From positions 1 through 64,000 of the forward strand of contig JBHOQL010000040.1 in NCBI GenBank assembly GCA_042408195.1: DNA of 64,000 bases. Reading direction: 5' to 3'. The notes under the pieces were generated by a model that had not been told where the DNA came from, searched no databases, and saw only the letters and a program-made list of their open reading frames with translations. Made by a program: the position numbers and the translations under genes. Below are positions 1-8,495 of the stretch, piece after piece; the first letter of the stretch is position 1, and every line of letters begins with the position of its first letter. The DNA comes from SpSt-600 sp042408195. GTDB lineage: Bacteria; Chloroflexota; Anaerolineae; SpSt-600.

Positions 1-294
1 CCCGCTATCGGTTTACCTGTGCTCAGGCGGCGGCGTTCACAAATGAAGGGCAAGGTTATGAGTACATAGTCGGTGCATAGCAGCATTAGACATAGAAAAC
101 AGGAATAGGCCCGGGAAGATGATGGCGATGGGAAACGGAAAGTGCACGTGAACAGTTAGAAGGGTCTGTGGACAACCAAGCGTACATAAAAGGGGGATCC
201 GGATAGTTATATTGAGCTTATGCAAGACTCCATTTGTGGTACTATAGGGCATGTAACGTCCGAATAATACTTTACGCGGGGTGAACGCACAGGT
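1..294. other. Non-coding stretch upstream of the secD promoter
   Basis: I see no convincing gene here. A short open frame on the minus strand (about 37-330) has no ribosome binding site, no recognisable motif, and runs across the secD promoter, so I treat it as chance. The window starts inside this stretch, so the neighbouring gene upstream is not visible. yajC, a frequent partner of secDF, is not present between the window start and secD. Confidence 0.5.
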
Positions 295-323
295 TTGACA
301 CCTCCAAGCCTTTAAAGTATAAT
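295..323 (+). promoter_or_regulatory. Sigma-70-type promoter of the secDF operon
   Basis: TTGACA at 295-300 and TATAAT at 318-323 are separated by exactly 17 bases, a perfect consensus match. The predicted transcript starts near 330, giving a leader of only about 25 bases. AGGAGG at 341-346 then precedes the GTG start of secD at 355. This suggests strong constitutive expression. Confidence 0.85.
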
Positions 324-354
324 CGGCCACAGATTTTGCAAGGAGGAAGTACTA

Positions 355-1872
355 GTGCGAGAACGGAATCTCCTTCTACTCCTATTTATAGTCCTTCTCG
401 TGGCTTTCTGCATATGGGTTGATTTACCTCAAACCCACGCTCTTAAACTTCAATTAGGGCCCGTCAAAATTTACCGAGAAATCAAGTTTCGCCTTGGCCT
501 CGATTTGAAAGGAGGCCTTCAGGTTGTTCTAGAGGCCGACCTCCCCCCGGAAGAGAAGCCTTCTCCCGAAAGTATGGAGGCAGCTCGGAACGTTATCCAG
601 AACCGGGTTGACGGTATGGGGGTAGTAGAAGCTGTAGTTCAGCGGCAGGGGGAAAATCGCATCCTTGTTGAACTCCCCGGTCTCGTAAATCCGGATGAAG
701 CCATCGCTTTGTTGAAAGCGACAGGGAGATTGGAGTTCGTGGAAGCGGGACTTACACCCTTGCCTGAAGGGTTGAAAATTCTGACCACCTACGAAATAAC
801 CCCTACAGCTGAAACGATTGCTCCTACCCCCACAGTAACTTTGAGCCTTACCACTACAGTTACCCCTGAAGCAAGCCCTTCACTGGAGGAAACAATTGTC
901 CCTGCTCCCACGCCGGAAGTCACCCCAACGATGGCTTTGACGCCTACCACCGAGATTACCCCCACCGCTCAAATTTACAGGACCATCATGACCGGGAAGC
1001 ATCTGAAGTCAGCGAGAGTGGGAAGCGATGAGTTCGGCAGGCCGGAGATAGACTTTGAACTTACCCCCGAAGGGGCGGAAATTTTTGCCAAATACACGCG
1101 CGAACATAAAGGTGAATTCTTGGCCATCGTGATGGACGGTATTGTTATATCCTGCCCAATGATAAAAGAGTCTATAACCGAGGGAAGAGGGAGGATTACC
1201 AGCGAAAAGGGCTTCACTTTGGAAGAAGCGAGGCGTTTGGCCATTATCCTTCAGTACGGTGCGCTTCCCGTCCCCCTTAAAGTAATCCAAACCAGAGTTA
1301 TAGGCCCAACTCTGGGTCAGGACTCGATCCAAAAGAGCATAAGGGCTGGCATTATAGGTATAATCGTGGTCTTATCCTTCATGCTTATTTACTATCGAGT
1401 CCCAGGTCTTCTGGCCGATATCGCCCTAATTTCTTATGGCCTCATAAACCTTGCTATATATAAGTTTGGCATTCCAGGCCTGTTCCCTGGTGTAACTCTG
1501 AGCCTTCCAGGCATAACAGGTTTCTTACTCTCTACTGGAATGGCTGTGGATGCTAATATCCTGATTTTTGAAAGGATGAAGGAGGAACTCCGCCAAGGAA
1601 GACCTCTGCCGGTAGCTATTGAGGCTGGTTTCAGCAGAGCCTGGACTTCCATTAGGGACGCGAACCTTTCAACCCTTCTCACTTGCATAATCCTTTACTG
1701 GTTCGGCTCCAACTTTGGGGCGAGCATGGTAAAAGGGTTTGCCATCACCCTTTTCATAGGGGTTTGCATAAGCATGTTCACTGCTATTACTATGACCAGA
1801 ACTTTAATTATCTTCCTCTTCGATCTGGCCGGGCGCTTTCTGGAGAAAAGGCGGTGGCTTCTGGGAATTTGA
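355..1872 (+). CDS. secD: Protein translocase subunit SecD
   Basis: SecD is part of the SecDF membrane complex that uses the proton gradient to help pull secreted proteins through SecYEG. The protein (505 aa) has an N-terminal membrane helix (about residues 5-23), the conserved FRLGLDLKGG motif at 45-54, a periplasmic domain, and a C-terminal block of membrane helices (about 330-500). The GTG start is fixed by AGGAGG at 341-346. Odd feature: residues about 147-207 (793-975) are a Pro/Thr/Glu-rich, low-complexity insertion in the periplasmic region, much like the linkers of exported proteins elsewhere in this window. secF follows 15 bases downstream. Confidence 0.95.
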   Translation: MRERNLLLLLFIVLLVAFCIWVDLPQTHALKLQLGPVKIYREIKFRLGLDLKGGLQVVLEADLPPEEKPSPESMEAARNVIQNRVDGMGVVEAVVQRQGENRILVELPGLVNPDEAIALLKATGRLEFVEAGLTPLPEGLKILTTYEITPTAETIAPTPTVTLSLTTTVTPEASPSLEETIVPAPTPEVTPTMALTPTTEITPTAQIYRTIMTGKHLKSARVGSDEFGRPEIDFELTPEGAEIFAKYTREHKGEFLAIVMDGIVISCPMIKESITEGRGRITSEKGFTLEEARRLAIILQYGALPVPLKVIQTRVIGPTLGQDSIQKSIRAGIIGIIVVLSFMLIYYRVPGLLADIALISYGLINLAIYKFGIPGLFPGVTLSLPGITGFLLSTGMAVDANILIFERMKEELRQGRPLPVAIEAGFSRAWTSIRDANLSTLLTCIILYWFGSNFGASMVKGFAITLFIGVCISMFTAITMTRTLIIFLFDLAGRFLEKRRWLLGI

Positions 1873-1887
1873 GGAAGGGAGGTAAGG

Positions 1888-2820
1888 ATGTATAACCTGA
1901 TTGAGAAAAGGTACTGGTTCTTCGCTCTTTCTCTGCTTATAATAGTTCCAGGTTTGATAGCTATGGGCATATCTCTTGCACGATTTGGAGCCCCCTGGAA
2001 GCTCTCCATTGATTTTACGGGGGGAACTCTGATGGAATTGCGCTTTGAGCAAAAAGTTTCCCCTGAAAGGATTTACACCATCTTCACTGGCTTAGGATAC
2101 GGTGATACTACTGTCCAGACCACGGCCGATGAAAGGGTGGCTATTATAAAATGTAAGCAACTGGATGAAGAAGCGAAAGCTAAGGTCCAGGAAGAGTTGA
2201 GGAGAGAGTTCGGGTCCTTTGAAGAATTGCGCTACGAATATATCGGGCCTGCTGTTGGGAGGGAGGTTACGAGAGCCGCTACCTTGGCTGTAATCGCAGC
2301 TTCCTTCATTATATTGAGCTTCATAGTCTTTGCTTTCCGTAAAGTCCCTAACGCCCTGCGCTACGGCGTCTGCGCCATAATCGCGATGATCCACGACGTC
2401 CTCGTGGCCACAGGTCTTTTTTCCATAGCTGGCCTCCTCATAGGCTGGGAAGTGGACGCCCTCTTCATAACCGCACTGCTAACCGTAATAGGGTTCTCAG
2501 TGCAGGATACCATTGTGGTCTTTGACCGAATAAGGGAGAACACGCCCAAGCGCAGGGGAGAACCCTTCGAGGTCATAGTTACCCGAAGCCTCCTGGAGAC
2601 TCTCCACCGCTCTCTGGTGACTCAGCTTAACGCCATATTCGTTCTGATGGCTATCCTCCTTTTCGGCGGCGCTACTATAAAGCAGTTCGTGACAGTTCTT
2701 CTGGTGGGAATGATAAGCGGGACTTATTCTTCGATATTTAACGCAGTGCCTTTACTGGTGGTCTGGGAAAACAAGGAGATCCAGAAATTTATGGCCAGGG
2801 TTTTCGCCCGGAGCTTCTGA
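1888..2820 (+). CDS. secF: Protein translocase subunit SecF
   Basis: SecF is the partner of SecD in the proton-driven export complex. The 310 aa protein has a first membrane helix, the FTGG motif near residue 50, a short periplasmic domain and a group of five membrane helices containing the conserved VQDTIVVFDRIREN motif. A strong site (GGGAGGTAAGG) precedes the ATG. The stop codon shares one base with the start of the next gene (TGATG at 2818-2822), indicating translational coupling. Length is normal for the family. Confidence 0.95.
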   Translation: MYNLIEKRYWFFALSLLIIVPGLIAMGISLARFGAPWKLSIDFTGGTLMELRFEQKVSPERIYTIFTGLGYGDTTVQTTADERVAIIKCKQLDEEAKAKVQEELRREFGSFEELRYEYIGPAVGREVTRAATLAVIAASFIILSFIVFAFRKVPNALRYGVCAIIAMIHDVLVATGLFSIAGLLIGWEVDALFITALLTVIGFSVQDTIVVFDRIRENTPKRRGEPFEVIVTRSLLETLHRSLVTQLNAIFVLMAILLFGGATIKQFVTVLLVGMISGTYSSIFNAVPLLVVWENKEIQKFMARVFARSF

Positions 2821-4601
2821 TGAAAAAGGCGGGGCTTCTGCCCCCTGTGCTTATAGGAATTGGAGGGTTTTGCCTTTACTTCCGCACAATGGCTCCTTCA
2901 GTTGCCACCATCTTCGATGATAGTCTTGAGTTTCAGTTGGTTTGCCCGACCTTGCGCATAGCTCATCCTCCCGGCTACCCCCTTTACACTCTTCTGGGGT
3001 GGTTGTTCTCCCATTTTCCAGGAACTGATCCTGCTTGGGGGGTGAATTTGCTCTCAACGGTGGCTGGAACCGCCACTCTGATAGCCCTTTACTTCCTTGC
3101 TCGTGCTTTCTCCCAAAAAGTTGCTTTCCTTGCCCCCCTTTACCTTGCCTTTTCACCTGTTTTCTGGTCCCAGGCCACTATTGCAGAAGTTTATGCTCTC
3201 CACGCCTTAATAGTGTCCCTCGCTCTCTTACTTACCTCCGAAGCCCTAGAAGACAAAGCTCCCTTAACATGGGCGGCTTTGATCATCGGCCTCGGCCTTG
3301 CCCACCACAGGACTTCGGTTTTCTTGCTTTTACCCCTTGCTTATGCTTTTTTAGTCAACAAAACGCGGAGAAATATACTAACTATTCCCGCCCTCCTTCT
3401 GCCCCTCGCCCTTTATCTTTATTTGCCCATAAGGGGTGCGAGGGTTTCCTCCCTTGACGGCACTTACACCAATACTTTTGAAGGCTTTCTCAAGTGGGTA
3501 GCGGCCTCGGGTTACGGTGTTTTCTTCGGCGCGAACCCGTTAGCGCGTCCAACACCTTTAGACTGGCATCTGAAATTGTGGTTATCCCAGTTCGGCCCAG
3601 TGGGGATCGCGCTTGGGCTTATTGGTTTGAGCAGGTTCAGATCCCACAAGGCGATCCTTTGGTGGCTAACCTTCGCGCCTTTTACGCTTTTCGCTCTAAC
3701 ATACCGTGTTCCTGACCCCGAAGTGTTCTTCATCCCTTCTTTCCTTCTCTTTTCGGTGGCAATAAGTGAGGGTGGGAGTTTTGTTCTGAGCTTTAAGCAC
3801 TCGGTTTCGAGGATCTTACTGCTTATTCTTGCATTTATTCAGCCCCTCTTCACAGGAATAAGCCACTTCCGGGAAATGGATCGCAGCAAAGAGGTTGAGA
3901 TTTATGTCCTCGGAGCTTCTATGATTTCTTCTGCTACTGGGCACAACCCGGTTGTCTTCGCGATTCTCGGAGAAAAAACGCTAATGAACTATTTTCGTGA
4001 ACTATACCATCTTAACCCCGGGACCACTCTAATAGCAGCCGACAGGGATGAAGAAAGGTTGAAATTAGTGGAGAAGGCCTTGGCCGAGAGACACGAAGTG
4101 TATTTAACCCGGCCATTGCCTAGTCTCCCAGCCCACTATACGCTTTGGGCTCAAGGAAGTTTGATCCGGGTCTGGAATTCATCCCCTCCCGAGATTGTAC
4201 CTCAGAAGATGGTAGGTGTTGAAATAGTGGAGGGCCTCAGGCTTGAAGGATATGATGTTTTGGTTTTGCCGGAACCGCCCAGGCGATGGCCTATTCCTCC
4301 ACTTCCGCCTCAGACCAGGGTTAACCTCTACTGGAGGGCTTTGAAACCACTCACTGAAGATCTGAAAATATCAGTGCGTTTTTACGATGCGGAAGGCAGG
4401 ATGCTGGCCCAGAACGATAAAATCCCGGTTCATTTCGCTTACCCTACCACCAAGTGGAAGCCGGGGGAATTGATTCTGGATTCTTACGATTTCCCCTTAA
4501 GTGTTGCCGAAAGGTCAAAGGCAAGGTTAGTAATTGTAATTTATGATCCCTCTTCTCTGGCTGAAAGAGGACGAATAGAGTTTCCCGGCTCGGGCGATTG
4601 A
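2820..4601 (+). CDS. DUF2723 family membrane glycosyltransferase-like protein
   Basis: A 593 aa membrane protein. The N-terminal region carries the DUF2723 signature: an acidic pair after the first helix (DDSLEFQ) and the motif AHPPGYPLYTLLG, followed by roughly ten hydrophobic helices. DUF2723 is related to TMEM260-type and GT-C protein O-mannosyltransferases that use polyprenyl-phosphate sugars at the outer face of the membrane. The last 200 residues look like a soluble extracytoplasmic beta-rich domain. The gene starts on the last base of the secF stop, so it is co-translated with the export machinery. This fits a role in modifying exported proteins, but the substrate is not shown by the sequence. 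Confidence 0.8.
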   Translation: MKKAGLLPPVLIGIGGFCLYFRTMAPSVATIFDDSLEFQLVCPTLRIAHPPGYPLYTLLGWLFSHFPGTDPAWGVNLLSTVAGTATLIALYFLARAFSQKVAFLAPLYLAFSPVFWSQATIAEVYALHALIVSLALLLTSEALEDKAPLTWAALIIGLGLAHHRTSVFLLLPLAYAFLVNKTRRNILTIPALLLPLALYLYLPIRGARVSSLDGTYTNTFEGFLKWVAASGYGVFFGANPLARPTPLDWHLKLWLSQFGPVGIALGLIGLSRFRSHKAILWWLTFAPFTLFALTYRVPDPEVFFIPSFLLFSVAISEGGSFVLSFKHSVSRILLLILAFIQPLFTGISHFREMDRSKEVEIYVLGASMISSATGHNPVVFAILGEKTLMNYFRELYHLNPGTTLIAADRDEERLKLVEKALAERHEVYLTRPLPSLPAHYTLWAQGSLIRVWNSSPPEIVPQKMVGVEIVEGLRLEGYDVLVLPEPPRRWPIPPLPPQTRVNLYWRALKPLTEDLKISVRFYDAEGRMLAQNDKIPVHFAYPTTKWKPGELILDSYDFPLSVAERSKARLVIVIYDPSSLAERGRIEFPGSGD

Positions 4602-4830
4602 TCACTGATAGAGCAAAAGCCATCGTTTCCTATTCTACCAGCTCCAGATTCACCAGTGCAAGACAAGTTTTCCAGCCTGTACAGCGCTTGTTTTTGCCCA
4701 CACTCTTGGCTCAGGACAATTTCCCACTCGGAGACAAGTTGTAAAGGACGGCAGCTCACTCCTTATTTAGCTTTCTAGGGGAACACCTCCTATGCCATCA
4801 GCAAGGCAAAACCCTCTTCACCACTGATTA
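4602..4830. other. Intergenic stretch between convergent genes
   Basis: No gene, RNA or strong terminator is recognisable here. A weak inverted pair (ACAAG near 4663 and CTTGT followed by a T-run near 4690) could form a poor terminator for the secDF operon, but the loop is long. The stretch leads directly into the tandem repeat at 4831. Confidence 0.4.
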
Positions 4831-5131
4831 GGCCCACCCCCGTGGGCTTTGGGTGCGCCATGGTTTAGGGTCCCACTCGTGGGCAGGTTGCCGGAGGCAG
4901 CGGCTTGCCCCATTTGGAGTTCCTCGGGAGCACATCCCCTAAGCCCCTGCCAGGAGGCTTGCGACCCCCAGAGCCCCAAGTCTTGCCTACTTTCGTGGGC
5001 TTGGAGTTCGCCACGGCTTTGTATCCCTTTCGTGGGCGGAGGCCGGAGTTTGTCCCTTGCCCCAATTTTGTTTTCCTGAAGGGGCACCCCCTGCACCATT
5101 AGATTTTGCCCACCTTCGCTGGTTTCTTGGT
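4831..5131. repeat. Imperfect tandem repeat between convergent genes
   Basis: Two diverged copies of a roughly 125-155 base unit (4831-4984 and 4985-5107) are followed by the start of a third (5108-5131). Each unit opens with a pyrimidine-rich CGTGGGC half (CCCACCCCCGTGGGC at 4833-4847, CCTACTTTCGTGGGC at 4986-5000), then a matching TTGGAGTTCGCCACGG-like stretch. A second CGTGGGC follows at 4878-4884 and 5031-5037, then CTTGCCCCAATTT-like sequence. The blocks before copies one and three also match (CACCACTGATTAGGCCCAC versus CACCATTAGATTTTGCCCAC). CCCAC/GTGGG pairs can form short hairpins. Function unknown. Confidence 0.6.
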
Positions 5132-5842
5132 CTAAGGCCTCAATAGTTGAGTCCCCTCAGTCGCGATGGGAATTTTGCCTTTGAGTCCTATAGTCTTCTC
5201 TGTGACCAAGCATGTATAAGCAAAGGCCTGAACTCCAGCATCTATCGCATCCCAAAAGGCCCGCGCAAAGAGGGGATCAGCTGAAAAGTTGGGGGAAAAG
5301 GAGAGGGCATCTTCTCGCTGAATGATGAAGACTATTACCGCTTCCGTCCCCTTACTTGCGAGTTCTCTGAGCTTTAGGAGATGACGTTTCCCACGCTCAG
5401 TTGGAGCATCGGGGAAAAGGGCTATTCCATCCCTCACCAAAGTGACCGATTTAGTTTCCACAAAGCAGAGGCCCAAAGGTCCTTCCAGGAGCAGGTCAAA
5501 CCTGCTTTCTCCGTACCGTGGTTCACTCTTTATAACCCTATAGCCTGAAAATTCTTGTAACCGGTTTGCCTCCAACGCTTCCTGAAATATAAACCGGGGG
5601 AGCCTGGCATCCACTGAGACCAGAAGCTCCCCCACTCTGACGAGTTTCAAGTCAAAAGGGGTCTTGCGTCCCCCCTCAAATTTTCTGCTCAGGAAAACCT
5701 CCCTCCCGGAAGCTAGCAGCTCTTCAAGACGACCAGAATTGGGAAGGTGCGCGGCGAAAGTTATACCGTTTACTTCAACCTTAACCCTAAACCTGTTCTC
5801 CCTTTTAAGGAAGATGCCTCTGACAAGGGGTGGTAAATCCAT
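5132..5842 (-). CDS. sfsA: SfsA family protein (sugar fermentation stimulation protein homologue)
   Basis: A 236 aa protein of normal SfsA length. It has the N-terminal OB-like region with the family motif HLPNSGRL, a central CFVETKSVTLV motif and FPDAPTERGKRHL, which in this family form a PD-(D/E)XK nuclease-like core. SfsA was named for maltose metabolism in E. coli, and its biochemical role is still unclear (nucleic-acid binding has been proposed). The ATG at 5842 directly abuts the stop of the upstream DUF3786 gene, so the two are translationally coupled. It is the last gene of a long minus-strand run and ends at the tandem repeat. Confidence 0.9.
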   Translation of the reverse strand: MDLPPLVRGIFLKRENRFRVKVEVNGITFAAHLPNSGRLEELLASGREVFLSRKFEGGRKTPFDLKLVRVGELLVSVDARLPRFIFQEALEANRLQEFSGYRVIKSEPRYGESRFDLLLEGPLGLCFVETKSVTLVRDGIALFPDAPTERGKRHLLKLRELASKGTEAVIVFIIQREDALSFSPNFSADPLFARAFWDAIDAGVQAFAYTCLVTEKTIGLKGKIPIATEGTQLLRP

Positions 5843-6496
5843 CTACTTTTTGCCTGCCTGCCTTATCAGTCTGTGGGTAAGCAGCTCTCCCAGGATTACC
5901 AGGTCCTCTGTGGGAAGGTAACTTCCAGCGGTGGCATCAAAGAGTATCTGAGCTGAGGGACCGAATTCTTCATCGGCCAGGTTCAATACCACAGCTAACC
6001 AGAGCCTCGGAAACATCCGGAACAGGAAAGAAGAGTCGCCAAAGGAGAGTTTCTCCCCGCCGAGGGCGATAGCTGCTCTCTCAAAGGCCTCCTTATCTTT
6101 TCCGAAAGCCTTGGCAAGCTTTAAGGATGTGCGGGCCTGGAAGACTGGCCAGTATATCTGTCCACCGGGGAATTCCCGGAAGGAAACCCATTGATCAGCC
6201 GGGCGAACCCCCTCGGCTGTGAGAAGGTAATGGAGGATGAGAATGGTTACGATTATAGAAGGTTTTTCCCCCGTTTCCTCTTCCATAACAATGCCATCAG
6301 GGTAGGTCACCCGATAGCGTTTTCCCCAGAAAGGGACAGACCATTCCCCTCGCTTGGGGTCTATCTCACGGTAATCTACGGCCGCTTTAAAAGCCGTCTC
6401 CCATGGATCTACCTGGGCGATTTCCCTTAAGGCTTTGTCCAGAGCGGGTTTGTATGCCTCTTCGCGAGTGCGAGGCTTTATTAAATGGATGGACAT
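5843..6496 (-). CDS. DUF3786 domain protein
   Basis: A 217 aa soluble protein with the DUF3786 layout: an N-terminal helical part, the WVSFREFPGG motif in the middle, and a C-terminal segment with FRMFPRLWLAVVL and FDATAGSYLPTEDL. The family occurs mostly in anaerobes and often near cobalamin, molybdenum or metal metabolism genes; no function is established. I place the start at ATG 6496 because GGGAGGT lies just upstream (6501-6507); a TTG at 6523 would extend it by nine residues with no such site. It sits between moaDE and sfsA. Confidence 0.75.
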   Translation of the reverse strand: MSIHLIKPRTREEAYKPALDKALREIAQVDPWETAFKAAVDYREIDPKRGEWSVPFWGKRYRVTYPDGIVMEEETGEKPSIIVTILILHYLLTAEGVRPADQWVSFREFPGGQIYWPVFQARTSLKLAKAFGKDKEAFERAAIALGGEKLSFGDSSFLFRMFPRLWLAVVLNLADEEFGPSAQILFDATAGSYLPTEDLVILGELLTHRLIRQAGKK

Positions 6497-6630
6497 TTTT
6501 ACCTCCCTCAGTGCATTTTTCAATTATGTCGCTTACGATTTTGGCAACCTTACTCTTTGACTGCGACGTTGGAAAGATAGCGGTAAAGTTCCCAAAGCTT
6601 CAGGATGTAGAGAATGCCTCAAGCTTTATT

Positions 6631-7284
6631 CTAAAGCCATTCTTCTCCCCCTTCCCATACCTCTTTCTTCCAAATAGGGGCGATTTCCTTGATGCGCTCT
6701 ATGGCGTAACTGGCGGCATCAAAGAGCCCTTGGCGGTGAGCTCCCGCTACTGCGATAACAACACTCGTCTCTCCTACCTCCAATTTCCCTATCCTGTGGA
6801 CTATGGCTACATCTTCTACTTGGGGCCATTTTTCCCTGATTTCGCCCCCTATCTGGGCTAGAACCTGTTCAGCCATTTCGGGGTAAGCCTCGTACTCAAG
6901 ATGCAGCACCCTCCGGCCGAGGTTTTCGTTTCGGACTGTTCCCACGAAAAGCACTATGCCCCCAACGCTGGGAGCTGCTACCCTGGCCATGACTTCATCG
7001 GCCGAGATGGGGGAGAGGGTTACCTCAAATTTTTTGCCCTCCCCACCGCTTACGGGAGGGAAAACAGCTAATTCATCCCCCTCTTTCAGGGGATCCTGAG
7101 GCTGGACGTATCTCTTGTTAAGGGCGAAAAAGGCCTTATCCAGAAGTTCCCTCATGTCGGGGAGAAAATTGTTCAAGGCATCAAGCGCATCCTGAACAGT
7201 AGCTCCATCGTGGAGGTCGAGCCAAAGTTCCCCCGTGCCGGCCTTTTCCCTATAGAGAGCGAAAAGTTTCACCTTTATTTTCAT
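6631..7284 (-). CDS. MoaD-MoaE fusion (molybdopterin synthase, both subunits)
   Basis: Residues 1-81 are a MoaD ubiquitin-like sulfur carrier ending in VSGG (Gly80-Gly81). Residues about 87-217 are MoaE, with FVGTVRNENLGRRV, VAGAHRQGLF and the C-terminal IWKKE catalytic lysine region. Molybdopterin synthase converts cyclic pyranopterin monophosphate to molybdopterin. MoaD needs a free C-terminal glycine for thiocarboxylation, yet here Gly-Gly is internal. Mycobacterial MoaX has the same domain order and is cleaved after the Gly-Gly, so processing is likely here too. AGGAGG precedes the ATG. It follows moaC by 13 bases. Confidence 0.93.
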   Translation of the reverse strand: MKIKVKLFALYREKAGTGELWLDLHDGATVQDALDALNNFLPDMRELLDKAFFALNKRYVQPQDPLKEGDELAVFPPVSGGEGKKFEVTLSPISADEVMARVAAPSVGGIVLFVGTVRNENLGRRVLHLEYEAYPEMAEQVLAQIGGEIREKWPQVEDVAIVHRIGKLEVGETSVVIAVAGAHRQGLFDAASYAIERIKEIAPIWKKEVWEGGEEWL

Positions 7285-7297
7285 TGGTCCTCCTGGA

Positions 7298-7771
7298 TTA
7301 CTCGAGGATTAAATCCCCGCTCTTGCCGCCGTGCTTTTCAACTAGGCGGATATTGTGGATGCGGATGGTCTTTTCCACACCCTTAGCCATATCGTATATG
7401 GCGAGGGCTGCCACACTTACGGCGGTTAAAGCTTCCATTTCTACCCCAGTCTTGCCCACCGAACGAACTGTGGCGGTAATTTCTATACAGCTTTTCTCCT
7501 CGTCAATGCCCAGTTCCACATCAATGTGGCTGAGGAGGAGGGGGTGACAAAGGGGGATGAGCTCAGGGGTGCGTTTGGCAGCCATAATTCCAGCTACCCT
7601 GGCCAGGGAGAAGACATCCCCTTTGGGGAGGTTGCCCTCTTTTATGAGCCGGAGGGTTTCAGGCTTGACATGGACTTCGCCTTTAGCTACAGCTACCCTT
7701 TCAGTGTCGGGTTTGTGGCCCACGTCTACCATGCGAGCTTGGCCTTTTTCATCAAGGTGGGAAAGCTTCAT
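7298..7771 (-). CDS. moaC: Cyclic pyranopterin monophosphate synthase MoaC
   Basis: MoaC acts with MoaA in the first step of molybdenum cofactor synthesis, converting the MoaA product to cyclic pyranopterin monophosphate. The protein (157 aa) carries the family motifs LIPLCHPL and MEALTAVSVAALAIYDM, and a lysine-rich active-site segment (AKGVEKTIRI). I chose ATG 7771 because it overlaps the rph stop as ATGA and follows GGAGGCGCTGAA; a longer in-frame version would start inside rph. moaA is not in this window, so the pathway is only partly encoded here. Confidence 0.93.
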   Translation of the reverse strand: MKLSHLDEKGQARMVDVGHKPDTERVAVAKGEVHVKPETLRLIKEGNLPKGDVFSLARVAGIMAAKRTPELIPLCHPLLLSHIDVELGIDEEKSCIEITATVRSVGKTGVEMEALTAVSVAALAIYDMAKGVEKTIRIHNIRLVEKHGGKSGDLILE

Positions 7772-8478
7772 TTCAGCGCCTCCCTCTGAACCTGGAAAAG
7801 TTCTTGAATTCCCGCCCAAGCCATGTCTAACAATGTATTAAGAGTTTCTCTAGAAAAGGGTTTGCTTTCTGCAGTGCCTTGAATTTCTACCAGCTCCCCC
7901 TTTGAGGTCATTACCACGTTCATGTCCACTTCGGCAGCGGAGTCTTCTTCGTAGGTGAGATCCAGGAGGGGTTGGCCGTTTACTATCCCTACACTTATAG
8001 CTGCCACCTGGGTTTTAACGGCGCCTCTTGGGGGGATCAACCCTTTCTGGCTCAGCTCCCTAAGTGCCAGAACCACTGCAACGAATCCTCCTGTTACCGC
8101 TGCGGTACGGGTTCCGCCGTCAGCCTGGAGGACATCGCAATCCACCGTTATGGTGTGTCCGCCGAATTTGTCCATGTCAAAGGCTGCCCTCAGGCTTCGG
8201 CCTATGAAGCGGCGTATCTCTTGGGTACGACCACTGAGGCCGCTGGTCTCCCGAGGAGTGCGTTCGACAGTGGAGCCAGGCAGCAAAGAATACTCCGCGG
8301 TGATCCAGCCCTCCCCTTTGCCAACAAGCCAACCAGGGAGGGCTTTTTCTACCGTAGCTACGCACAGCACTACAGTATCACCGAGTTCTATCAGAACCGA
8401 ACCCGGATGGTATTTAATGAAGCGGGGGATTATGCGCACCGGTCGGATTTTGTTGGGAGGGCGTCCATCGGAGCGCAT
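7768..8478 (-). CDS. rph: Ribonuclease PH
   Basis: RNase PH is a phosphate-dependent 3'-to-5' exoribonuclease that trims the 3' end of tRNA precursors and forms a hexamer. The 236 aa sequence begins MRSDGRPPNKIRPV and has the hallmark DGGTRTAAVTGG and the active-site stretch DLTYEEDSAAEVDMNVV. Length is typical. It lies 17 bases after the SPFH gene, with a modest GGGAAAGGGAAG site, and is coupled to moaC by an ATGA overlap. Its link to cofactor genes is probably only positional. Confidence 0.95.
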   Translation of the reverse strand: MRSDGRPPNKIRPVRIIPRFIKYHPGSVLIELGDTVVLCVATVEKALPGWLVGKGEGWITAEYSLLPGSTVERTPRETSGLSGRTQEIRRFIGRSLRAAFDMDKFGGHTITVDCDVLQADGGTRTAAVTGGFVAVVLALRELSQKGLIPPRGAVKTQVAAISVGIVNGQPLLDLTYEEDSAAEVDMNVVMTSKGELVEIQGTAESKPFSRETLNTLLDMAWAGIQELFQVQREALK

Positions 8479-8495
8479 CTTCCCTTTCCCAAAGC

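Noticed and set aside
37..330. A 97-codon open frame on the minus strand before secD
   Set aside because: It has no ribosome site, no recognisable motif, and overlaps the consensus secD promoter.
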